From Omnitrophica WOR_2 bacterium RBG_13_41_10 (lineage in GTDB: Bacteria > Omnitrophota > Gorgyraeia > Gygaellales > Profunditerraquicolaceae): a stretch of 5,965 nucleotides of DNA. Made by a program: the position numbers and the translations under genes. The notes below the pieces were generated by a model that was not told the DNA's origin, did no database searches, and saw only the letters and a program-made list of their open reading frames with translations. This document shows positions 1 to 5,824 of this stretch, in pieces. Positions within the stretch are counted from its first letter, which is position 1. Each line of letters begins with the position of its first letter. The stretch lies in contig MHGH01000015.1 in NCBI GenBank assembly GCA_001805465.1, positions 8,614 to 14,578 on the forward strand. Reading direction: 5' to 3'.

Positions 1-242
1 CCGAAGCAGCTATTGAGGCAAAGAAAGAACCAAAAGAGGAAGAAGTAAGTGCGCCTTCTGAAATAGAACAAATATCCGGCGTAGGAGAAAAAACCCTTGC
101 CAACCTCAAGGAAGCCGGTTTTCATTCCATAGAAGATATCTTAAAAGCCAGTGTAGAAGATTTAACCAAAGTTAAAGGCATAGGCGAAAAGAAAGCTAAA
201 AAAATAATTCAGGAAGCAAAAAAATTAACCAAGAAAAAATAA
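1..242 (+). CDS. nusA: Probable transcription termination/antitermination factor NusA, C-terminal end (5' truncated)
   Basis: Only the last 79 residues are in the window, read from base 3 to the TAA at 240-242. The visible part starts with a charged Lys/Glu-rich linker (about residues 1-20). Two helix-hairpin-helix motifs follow: one around ISGVGEKTLANLKEAGF and one around VKGIGEKKAKKIIQEA. The protein ends in a lysine-rich tail. NusA proteins of many bacteria finish with such HhH repeats after the S1 and KH domains, and nusA lying directly before infB is a widely conserved order; the gap here is 7 nt. NusA binds RNA polymerase and nascent RNA and modulates pausing, termination and antitermination. 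The S1 and KH domains are outside the window, so the name rests on the HhH tail and the neighbour. Another HhH protein is possible but less likely. Confidence 0.78.
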   Translation, partial: EAAIEAKKEPKEEEVSAPSEIEQISGVGEKTLANLKEAGFHSIEDILKASVEDLTKVKGIGEKKAKKIIQEAKKLTKKK

Positions 243-249
243 ATAATTT

Positions 250-2385
250 ATGGCTAGGCCTAAGAAGAGCGAAGAAAAACCTAAAGTTAAAAAAATAGTT
301 AAGGCGAAAAAAGCTGTAATTAAAACAGCTACAAAACCTAAAACTATTAAACCAGCCGCAGCCGTTAAGATTGCGCCCAAAGTAAAAAAAGTAGCTCTAC
401 CCCAGCGCAAAGCCCCCTTAAAGAAAAAAGAGATTGCGGCTGAAGCTATTGTGCATAAGCCGATAGAGAAAGTTACAGTTACACCTCTACCTGTCGTTGT
501 TAGGCCAAAAGAATCCCCCAAAATTAGCGTCCCCCTAAAAGAAGCGCCTAAACCAAAAGTTCATCCCGCTAAAGAAGAAATTAAGCCAGCTCCTCTTGTA
601 GTTGAACCTAAAGTTACTCTTCGGGAACTGAAAGAGTTAGAATTAAAATTGCCGATAACGGTAAAGGATTTGGCAATTAAATTACAGGAAAAACCTTCGC
701 TATTAATAAAGAAATTGATGGATATGCGTATTTTTGCCAATATTAATCAAGTCTTAGACGAGGCGGTAGTAACGCAGATCTGCCAGAAGTATGGCTATCA
801 GATAAAAAAGGCTCCGGATGAAGAAGAGTCTCTCTTGCTTATCCACGAGCAGACGGATTCACCCAAAGATTTACAGCCCCGCCCTCCCATCGTTACTCTT
901 ATGGGGCATGTAGACCACGGTAAAACCTCTTTATTAGATGCTATAAGAAAAACTAAAGTTGCCGAATCAGAACACGGCGGGATCACGCAGCATATAGGCG
1001 CTTATAGGGTTTCTTTGCCCGAAGGAGAAATTACTTTTTTAGATACGCCGGGCCACGAAGCTTTTACTGCTATGCGTGCGCGCGGGGCCAAGGCTACGGA
1101 TATAGTGGTTTTAGTAGTAGCGGCAGATGAAGGGATTATGCCGCAGACACAGGAGGCCATAGACCATGCGCGTGCTGCAGGAGTAGCCATAATGGTAGCC
1201 ATAAATAAAATAGATAAACCCCAAGCCAATATCGATAAAGTAAAGAAACACCTTTCAGAACTTAATTTAACTGCGGAGGATTGGGGTGGCAAGACTATCA
1301 CCGTTGCGGTTTCCGCAAAGACAGGGCAAGGCATAGATAATTTATTGGAGATGATACTATTGGAAGCGCAAATGCTGGAATTAAAAGCAAATCCCGCAAA
1401 AATAGCTTCCGGTGTAGTAATAGAAGCTAAGATGGCTAAAGGCAAAGGCCCGGTTGCCACTTTATTGGTGCAAAATGGGACGCTTCGTTTGAATGAAAAT
1501 ATCATTGTAGGTAGATATTACGGTAAGGTACGGGCGATGTTTGATAATCGCGGCCAGCTCGTCCAAGAGGCAAGGCCTTCTTTTCCTGCAGAGGTTTTAG
1601 GGCTATCGGGGGTACCGGAAGCAGGAGAAAAGTTTTTCGTGATCAGCGAAGAAAAAACCGCTAGGGACTTAGCCCTGCGGCGTCAGGAAAAAGAGCACCA
1701 GGAGCAATTAAAATCTACCAAGAGGATAAGCTTGGAGGATTTGTATTCTCAGATAAAAGCAGGGCGCTTAAAGGAAATAAAGTTAGTAATCAAATCAGAT
1801 GTCCAAGGGTCCCTTCAGGCGATAAAAGATGTTTTAAATAAACTCAATATTTCCGAGATTAAACTGGATATTATACATGAAGGGGTAGGTAATATTAATG
1901 CCTCAGATGTAATACTGGCGGTAGCCTCTAATGCCTTGATATTGGGTTTTCATGTCGATAGCGACGATAGGGCCAAGGAATTAATCACTAAAGAAGGGGT
2001 TGATGTTAGGATTTACAATGTTATTTATGAATTAGGTAATGATATAAAAGCAGCTATTGAGGGGATGCTTGAGCCGAAATTGAAAAAAATATTTATCGGA
2101 AAGGCCGAGGTAAGAAAAGTATTTAAGGTTTCTCGTACAGGTACTGTGGCCGGATGTTTCATCATTAAGGGCAAGATAATGCGCTCTAACATAATTAATT
2201 TAGTGCGTAACGGCGAAGTAGCATTTGAAGGAAAAATTTCTTCTCTAAAGCGTTTTAAAGACGATGCCAGGGAAGTAGCAGAAGGTTTTGATTGCGGTAT
2301 TACTTTGGCCGGCTTTGATGATTTCAAAGAAGGGGATTTAATAGAAGCATACGAAATAGAAAAGATTGCCAGAAAATTGGAGTAA
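250..2385 (+). CDS. infB: Translation initiation factor IF-2
   Basis: This 711-residue GTPase brings initiator fMet-tRNA to the 30S subunit and promotes 50S joining. Residues 1-120 are a Lys/Pro/Ala-rich, probably disordered arm, and about 125-185 form the IF2_N-like helical module. The G domain has all its motifs: G1 GHVDHGKT (219-226), G2 GGITQHIGA (243-251), G3 DTPGHEAF (265-272), G4 NKID (319-322) and G5 SAKTG (355-359). The beta-barrel domain II spans about 385-470, domain III about 493-600 (with SDVQGSLQAI), and the fMet-tRNA-binding C2 barrel about 610-705. Length and domain order are normal for a short-arm bacterial IF2. The ATG at 250 follows the upstream stop by 7 nt. No Shine-Dalgarno sequence is seen there, so translational coupling to the upstream gene is likely. 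The next gene follows after 1 nt; rbfA, the common follower, is absent. Confidence 0.98.
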   Translation: MARPKKSEEKPKVKKIVKAKKAVIKTATKPKTIKPAAAVKIAPKVKKVALPQRKAPLKKKEIAAEAIVHKPIEKVTVTPLPVVVRPKESPKISVPLKEAPKPKVHPAKEEIKPAPLVVEPKVTLRELKELELKLPITVKDLAIKLQEKPSLLIKKLMDMRIFANINQVLDEAVVTQICQKYGYQIKKAPDEEESLLLIHEQTDSPKDLQPRPPIVTLMGHVDHGKTSLLDAIRKTKVAESEHGGITQHIGAYRVSLPEGEITFLDTPGHEAFTAMRARGAKATDIVVLVVAADEGIMPQTQEAIDHARAAGVAIMVAINKIDKPQANIDKVKKHLSELNLTAEDWGGKTITVAVSAKTGQGIDNLLEMILLEAQMLELKANPAKIASGVVIEAKMAKGKGPVATLLVQNGTLRLNENIIVGRYYGKVRAMFDNRGQLVQEARPSFPAEVLGLSGVPEAGEKFFVISEEKTARDLALRRQEKEHQEQLKSTKRISLEDLYSQIKAGRLKEIKLVIKSDVQGSLQAIKDVLNKLNISEIKLDIIHEGVGNINASDVILAVASNALILGFHVDSDDRAKELITKEGVDVRIYNVIYELGNDIKAAIEGMLEPKLKKIFIGKAEVRKVFKVSRTGTVAGCFIIKGKIMRSNIINLVRNGEVAFEGKISSLKRFKDDAREVAEGFDCGITLAGFDDFKEGDLIEAYEIEKIARKLE
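2379..2382 (+). promoter_or_regulatory. Ribosome-binding site deciding the trpS start
   Basis: GGAG lies inside the last codons of infB, 4 nt before the ATG at 2387. It favours that ATG over the in-frame TTG at 2366, which would add seven residues with no family counterpart and overlap infB by 20 nt. Confidence 0.6.
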
Positions 2386-2386
2386 T

Positions 2387-3367
2387 ATGGAAAAAAGAAT
2401 TTTAAGCGGAATGCGGCCTACCGGAAAATTACACCTCGGGCATCTGGTAGGGGTATTGAATAACTGGGTAAAATTACAGGATGAATACCGCTGTTTTTTT
2501 ATGGTTGCAGACTGGCATGCCTTGATGTCTGAATACCAGAATCCCGAAGTATTAGAAGAAAATATTATTGATAATGTAGTGGATTGGCTGGCCTGTGGGA
2601 TTTCTCCTAAAGGATCCGTTATTTTTGTGCAATCTCAGGTTAAAGAACACCTTGAATTATATATGGCGTTTTCTCTCATTACTCCTTTGGGATGGTTAGA
2701 GCGCTGCCCTACTTATAAGGAACAACTGCGGGAAACCAAGGATAGGGATTTAAAAACCTATGGTTTCTTAGGGTATCCGGTTTTACAGGCAGCGGATATT
2801 ACGCTCTACAAGGCGACAGCGGTGCCGGTAGGCGAAGACCAGCTTCCGCATTTAGAATTAACTAGAGAAATCGCCCGCCGGTTCAACAGCCTTTACAAAA
2901 AAGAAATTTTCCCTGAGCCCAAGGCGCTTTTAACTAGCGCACCGCGCCTGTTGGGCTTAGATGGCCGTAAGATGAGCAAGAGCTACGATAATTATATAGC
3001 TATTTCAGAAGACGCCGCCAGCATCAGCAAAAAGGTGCAGACTATGGTAACCGATCCTAAACGGATCAAAAGGACCGATCCGGGGCATCCGCAAATATGC
3101 AATGTACATAATTACTATGCTATTTTTGCTCCGGAAAGAAAAAAAGAAATAGACCAGCTTTGCCGAAAGGCACAGATCGGCTGTACCGAATGTAAAAAAG
3201 AATTAGCCCAAATACTCACCAGATACTTAGAGCCTATTCAGGAAAAAAGAAATAAGCTGCTCAAAAATAAAAAAGAGGTATTTGATATATTGGAGCAAGG
3301 AAGGATAAAGGCATCCTTGATTGCTTCACAAACAGTCAGCGAAGTAAAAAAGTCGCTTCATATATAA
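2387..3367 (+). CDS. trpS: Tryptophan--tRNA ligase (class I, probable iron-sulfur variant)
   Basis: This 326-residue class Ic aminoacyl-tRNA synthetase activates tryptophan with ATP and charges tRNA-Trp. The start MEKRILSGMRPTGKLHLGHL is typical: the HIGH-type motif is HLGH (16-19) and the second ATP motif is KMSKS (195-199). PVGEDQLPHLELTREIARRFN (147-167) is the usual mid-domain signature, and the length is the family norm. An extra feature is four cysteines, C238, C259, C266 and C269, spaced C-x20-C-x6-C-x2-C near the anticodon-recognition region. They resemble the [4Fe-4S] motif known in Thermotoga maritima TrpRS (C-x22-C-x6-C-x2-C). The gene begins 1 nt after infB and ends 1 nt before scpA, so it sits inside the operon and no Trp-specific leader is visible. 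Identity is firm; cluster binding is inference. Confidence 0.97.
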   Translation: MEKRILSGMRPTGKLHLGHLVGVLNNWVKLQDEYRCFFMVADWHALMSEYQNPEVLEENIIDNVVDWLACGISPKGSVIFVQSQVKEHLELYMAFSLITPLGWLERCPTYKEQLRETKDRDLKTYGFLGYPVLQAADITLYKATAVPVGEDQLPHLELTREIARRFNSLYKKEIFPEPKALLTSAPRLLGLDGRKMSKSYDNYIAISEDAASISKKVQTMVTDPKRIKRTDPGHPQICNVHNYYAIFAPERKKEIDQLCRKAQIGCTECKKELAQILTRYLEPIQEKRNKLLKNKKEVFDILEQGRIKASLIASQTVSEVKKSLHI

Positions 3368-3368
3368 T

Positions 3369-4136
3369 ATGAGTTATAAGATCAAGCTAGAAATATTCGA
3401 AGGGCCGCTGGACCTGTTACTGTATCTAGTGAAAAAAGACCACCTGAATATTTATGATATACCTATAGCCATGGTAACCGAACAGTACCTTAAATATTTA
3501 GAATTGATGAAACTCCTGGATTTAAATATCGCCGGTGAATTCTTAGTGATGGCTGCTACCCTGATGCAGATTAAATCTAAAATGCTCTTGCCGGCTGAAC
3601 CAGAAGCTAGAGTGGAAAACGAAGAAGAAGACCCCAGGGCAGAACTAGTGAAAAGATTGTTAGAGTACGAAAAATTTAAAGAGATAGCCGAAGACTTAAG
3701 AAAAAAAGAAGCTAACCAGCAGGAAGTTTTTAAAAGGCCCAAGGCAGAATTAGAAATAGAGAAAGCAGGCACTACAGAAAAAGAGGTTTATTTTGAAGCA
3801 AGCATTTTTGATTTGATCAATGCCTTTTCGCATGCCCTGAAGGATGTCCCCAGAGAAGTATTTTACGAAGTGATCAAAGATGAATTTACGGTTGAGGAAA
3901 AAGTGCATGAGATTTTGCACCTTTTGGTAGAGAAGCCCTCTGTTTATATATCGGAGTTATTTGGAAAGGCAAAACATAAAATAGAAATAATCGTAACTTT
4001 CCTGGCAATATTAGAATTAATCCGGATGAAAGAAATAATCGCGCGTCAAAAAGAGTTATTTCAGGATATAGAAGTCTTACGTAATAAGAATAATATTTTG
4101 CCCTATGGAAGACCAGATCCGGCAGACAATAATTAA
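3369..4136 (+). CDS. scpA: Segregation and condensation protein A (kleisin)
   Basis: ScpA is the kleisin that bridges SMC heads and, with ScpB, forms the SMC condensin complex that compacts and segregates chromosomes. The 255 residues show the typical N-terminal SMC-neck-binding helices, KLEIFEGPLDLLLYLVKK (6-23) and the stretch through NIYDIPIAMVTEQYL. A conserved MAATLMQIKSKMLLP segment follows (61-75), then an acidic linker (about 78-90) and a variable coiled middle. The C-terminal winged-helix part is FGKAKHKIEIIVTFLAILELIRM (198-220, given here by position and key residues). ATG at 3369 is 1 nt after the trpS stop and has no clear Shine-Dalgarno sequence, so coupling is likely. The 3' end overlaps ruvB by 32 nt. 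The usual partner scpB does not follow and must lie elsewhere if present. Confidence 0.95.
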   Translation: MSYKIKLEIFEGPLDLLLYLVKKDHLNIYDIPIAMVTEQYLKYLELMKLLDLNIAGEFLVMAATLMQIKSKMLLPAEPEARVENEEEDPRAELVKRLLEYEKFKEIAEDLRKKEANQQEVFKRPKAELEIEKAGTTEKEVYFEASIFDLINAFSHALKDVPREVFYEVIKDEFTVEEKVHEILHLLVEKPSVYISELFGKAKHKIEIIVTFLAILELIRMKEIIARQKELFQDIEVLRNKNNILPYGRPDPADNN

Positions 4137-5157
4137 AGGTAGCAATATCGTAAACGATACAAAGGAATCCGAAGAGGACATAGTCCTCAATATGTCGCTT
4201 CGGCCCAAGAAGCTATCGGAATTCGTAGGGCATAAAGAGATAGTAGATAACTTAAAGATTTCTATTCAGGCCACAAAACAGAGAAAAGAGCCCCTGGAGC
4301 ATGTGCTTTTAAGCGGGCCACCGGGTTTAGGCAAAACCTCACTTTCTCATATTATCGCACATGAGATGAATAGTAAAATCACCGCTACTTCTGGCCCGGC
4401 CATAGAAAGGGCGGGTGATTTAATCGGTATATTAACTAATCTGGAGAAAGGGGACATACTTTTTATTGACGAAATCCACAGGCTCTCTAAAGTGGTGGAA
4501 GAGTTTTTATATCCGGCAATGGAAAATTTTCAGATAGACTTTGTCATTGATAAAGGCCCATATGCCAAAACTATCAAGTTTAATCTTAAGCCCTTTACCT
4601 TAATAGGTGCTACTACCCGCACCGGGTTATTAACCGCACCTCTAAGAGGCAGATTCGGTATATTCTATAGTTTAGATTTTTATAAGGTCGAGGAGCTGGC
4701 TAAAATTATCAAACATTCAGCAAAAACTTTAGGGATGGAAGTAGATAATGAAGCAGCTGATGAGATTGGCCGGCGTGCGCGCGGAACGCCGCGTGTCGCC
4801 AACAGATTACTGCGTAGGATTAGAGACTATGCCCAGGTTTTAAAGATTAAAAAGATAAATGTAGAAGTTGCGCATAAAACATTAGATGATTTGGGTATTG
4901 ATAAGGCAGGGCTGGATGTTTTAGACCGTAAAGTCTTGAAACTTATTTTGCAGTCTTTTAGCGGAGGGCCGGTGGGGGTAGAGTCGTTAGCCGCCAGCCT
5001 TAACGAAGAAGTGGATACTATCGCCGATACGGTTGAGCCGTATCTCTTGAAAGCCGGTTACATCAAGCGCACGTCCCGAGGAAGGGTCGCTACGCAGTTA
5101 GCCTTCGAACACTTCGGTTTAAAATACGATAAAGAGAAGCAAGAAGAACTATTCTAA
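4105..5157 (+). CDS. ruvB: Holliday junction branch migration ATPase RuvB
   Basis: RuvB is the hexameric AAA+ motor that, loaded by RuvA, drives Holliday-junction branch migration before RuvC cleavage. The protein has 350 residues, normal length. Visible motifs are Walker A GPPGLGKT (71-78), Walker B LFIDEIH (119-125), the sensor-1 stretch GATTRTGLLTAP (168-179), arginine-finger region PLRGRFG (179-185), sensor-2 GTPRVANRLLRR (227-238), and a C-terminal winged helix containing GPVGVESLAASLNEE (288-302). The ATG at 4105 overlaps scpA by 32 nt and has no clear Shine-Dalgarno sequence. It is preferred because the acidic segment before SLRPKKL matches other RuvB N-termini, which would be lost if the ATG at 4192 were used. 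ruvA and ruvC are not adjacent. The TAA stop touches the repeat element at 5156. Confidence 0.97.
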   Translation: MEDQIRQTIIKGSNIVNDTKESEEDIVLNMSLRPKKLSEFVGHKEIVDNLKISIQATKQRKEPLEHVLLSGPPGLGKTSLSHIIAHEMNSKITATSGPAIERAGDLIGILTNLEKGDILFIDEIHRLSKVVEEFLYPAMENFQIDFVIDKGPYAKTIKFNLKPFTLIGATTRTGLLTAPLRGRFGIFYSLDFYKVEELAKIIKHSAKTLGMEVDNEAADEIGRRARGTPRVANRLLRRIRDYAQVLKIKKINVEVAHKTLDDLGIDKAGLDVLDRKVLKLILQSFSGGPVGVESLAASLNEEVDTIADTVEPYLLKAGYIKRTSRGRVATQLAFEHFGLKYDKEKQEELF

Positions 5158-5430
5158 AATGAACCTGGCGTTTTTCTCGCTCAAGGTCGGTTTTACCCCT
5201 TTGGGGCCGCCAAAGGTCTTTCGCATTTTCGGCTCCTGCGCAACTCGTCCGCCACAAATCGTTGGCGGACGTCCGCCAAAGCAGTGTGGAGGACGCCCGT
5301 CGGCGCTCTCGCGCCAGGACGGGCTCAAACATGCTCGTCGTCCAAATGTTTCCACGTTTGGGGTCCCGAAAATACTCAAGCTGCTTTGGCTAAAACCTCC
5401 ATTCGCTCGAAATAACGCCAGATTCATTTT
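5156..5430. mobile_element. MITE-like GC-rich palindromic repeat element, non-coding
   Basis: The outer ends are inverted repeats of about 43 bp (5156-5198 against 5388-5430). They share AAAATGAA/TTCATTTT, CTGGCGTT (5165-5172)/AACGCCAG (5414-5421) and GGTTTTA (5189-5195)/TAAAACC (5391-5397). Symmetry continues inward with GCCAAAG (5209-5215)/CTTTGGC (5384-5390) and ATTTTCGG (5225-5232)/CCGAAAAT (5366-5373). The centre holds further palindromes: CCTTTGG/CCAAAGG (5198-5216), CGTCCGCCA/TGGCGGACG (5246-5271), a perfect 18-bp palindrome (5262-5279), and a long stem GCCCGTCGGCGC/GCGCC-AG-GACGGGC (5295-5324). Base composition is much richer in GC than the flanks. No transposase is encoded. Open frames on both strands both begin Met-Asn-Leu-Ala because the ends mirror each other. 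No clear target duplication is seen. It abuts the ruvB stop and may also serve as a transcription end. Family is unknown; non-autonomous mobility is inferred. Confidence 0.72.
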
Positions 5431-5569
5431 TAAATATTTTAATTAATTTTAATAATAAGTTAAAAATCTTATTATGCTAAGTAACTTAAAACTATTAATA
5501 TTAATTGGAAAATTTCTACCTTATACAGTAAGAAAATGGGGTCAGAATTATTTTGAAGATAAATAAAAC
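5431..5569. other. AT-rich intergenic spacer with one stem-loop and a GGGGTCAGA motif
   Basis: No gene is supported here. A perfect 8-bp stem ATAATAAG/CTTATTAT with an 8-nt loop lies at 5452-5475, but no T-run follows it, so it is a poor intrinsic terminator. The word TGGGGTCAGA at 5537-5546 resembles sequence often seen at the borders of IS200/REP-associated transposase genes, though no such gene is present. Otherwise the stretch is low-complexity A/T. Confidence 0.5.
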
Positions 5570-5598
5570 TTGACAGGTTTTAAATAATATGTTATCTT
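5570..5598 (+). promoter_or_regulatory. Sigma70-type promoter with extended -10
   Basis: A perfect -35 TTGACA (5570-5575) is followed after exactly 17 bp by TATCTT (5593-5598). TG at 5590-5591 makes an extended -10 (TGTTATCTT). Transcription should begin near 5604-5607, just before the first leader hairpin. It is the only well-formed promoter in the window and drives the leader and the GAF gene. Confidence 0.75.
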
Positions 5599-5610
5599 TT
5601 TCTTGATAAG

Positions 5611-5656
5611 TAAGCACAAGGTTTGTGCTTAAAGGAAAGAACAATGTAGCGTTCTT
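5611..5656 (+). promoter_or_regulatory. Module 1 antiterminator hairpin pair
   Basis: Hairpin P1 is TAAGCACAA/TTGTGCTTA (5611-5631); counted from its C-G pair the loop is AAGGTTT. Hairpin P2 is AAGAAC/GTTCTT (5637-5642 with 5651-5656), loop AATGTAGC. The 3' arm of P2 is part of the 5' arm of terminator 1, so P2 and the terminator are mutually exclusive. The linker AAGGA (5632-5636) also looks like a Shine-Dalgarno sequence for the ATG-TAG at 5644-5649. Confidence 0.55.
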
Positions 5657-5679
5657 AAAAAAGAACGCTTTTTTATTTT
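5648..5679 (+). terminator. Intrinsic terminator 1 of leader
   Basis: A perfect 9-bp stem AGCGTTCTT (5648-5656)/AAGAACGCT (5661-5669) with an AAAA loop is followed by TTTTTTATTTT. Termination here would release an RNA of only about 75 nt. Confidence 0.88.
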
Positions 5680-5691
5680 AGAGAACTTTCC

Positions 5692-5724
5692 TTTCAAGGT
5701 TAGAAAAGCCGGATAATGACGTCC
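5692..5724 (+). promoter_or_regulatory. Module 2 antiterminator hairpin pair
   Basis: P1 is TTTC/GAAA (5692-5695 with 5703-5706), loop AAGGTTA, nearly the same loop as in module 1. After the 4-nt linker AGCC, P2 is GGAT/GTCC (5711-5714 with 5721-5724, one T-G wobble) with the six-base loop AATGAC, which fits the A1/G4 rule exactly. P2 shares its 3' arm with the 5' arm of terminator 2. Both stems are short, so they would need a protein to be stable. A competing stem AACTTT/AAGGTT (5684-5689 with 5696-5701) is also possible. Confidence 0.45.
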
Positions 5725-5765
5725 TTTTTAGCAACGATTGCTAATTAGGACGTTTTTTATTTTTA
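5719..5765 (+). terminator. Intrinsic terminator 2 of leader
   Basis: The outer stem ACGTCCT (5719-5725)/AGGACGT (5747-5753) and inner stem TTAGCAA (5728-5734)/TTGCTAA (5738-5744) are separated by a symmetric TT/TT internal loop. A run of T broken by one A follows (5753-5764). Confidence 0.85.
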
Positions 5766-5780
5766 GAACGATGGCGTTCT
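5728..5780 (+). promoter_or_regulatory. Module 3 antiterminator hairpin pair (P1 uncertain)
   Basis: P2 is a perfect 6-bp hairpin AGAACG/CGTTCT (5765-5770 with 5775-5780), loop ATGG, or GATGGC if the last G-C pair opens. Its 3' arm is most of the 5' arm of terminator 3. The only candidate P1 is the apical stem of terminator 2, TTAGC/GCTAA (5728-5744) with loop AACGATT, about 20 nt upstream. Position 1 of the P2 loop is G, not A, so the match is weaker than in modules 1 and 2. Confidence 0.4.
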
Positions 5781-5822
5781 CCAAATGTCCATATACGGAC
5801 GGAGAGCGCTTTTTTTGTTTTT
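5774..5822 (+). terminator. Intrinsic terminator 3 of leader
   Basis: Stem GCGTTCTCC (5774-5782)/GGAGAGCGC (5801-5809) has 9 bp with one G-T wobble, capped by GTCC/GGAC (5787-5790 with 5797-5800) after an AAAT bulge. It is followed by a T-rich run, TTTTTTTGTTTTT, from 5810. It is the last barrier before the GAF gene. Confidence 0.87.
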
Positions 5823-5824
5823 AC

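Noticed and set aside
225..521. Open frame on the - strand opposite the IF2 N-terminus
   Set aside because: It is a shadow of the lysine-rich arm; AAA/AAG codons read backwards give Phe/Leu and a false membrane-like protein.
1002..1505. Open frame of 167 codons on the - strand within infB
   Set aside because: It lies antisense to the conserved G domain of IF2, whose + strand reading is certain. There is no independent support.
2366..2386. Upstream TTG start for trpS
   Set aside because: It adds seven non-family residues and overlaps infB; the ATG at 2387 has GGAG at 4 nt and gives the usual N-terminus.
5149..5427. Open frame of 92 codons on the - strand
   Set aside because: It begins Met-Asn-Leu-Ala like its + strand counterpart purely through the terminal inverted repeats. 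No family resemblance or start signal is seen.
5156..5430. CRISPR array
   Set aside because: Repeats are inverted and nested rather than direct and evenly spaced, and no unique spacers or cas genes are present.
5159..5446. Open frame of 95 codons on the + strand after ruvB
   Set aside because: It lies almost wholly within the palindromic element, has low-complexity Pro/Gly/Arg-rich content, no ribosome-binding site, and mirrors an opposite-strand frame because of the inverted ends.
5452..5475. Terminator for the ruvB operon
   Set aside because: The 8-bp A/T stem is perfect, but it is weak and not followed by a T-run.
5605..5680. T-box leader or amino-acid attenuator
   Set aside because: No T-box core sequence and no run of regulatory codons is seen, and the downstream gene is a sensor, not a biosynthetic or synthetase gene.
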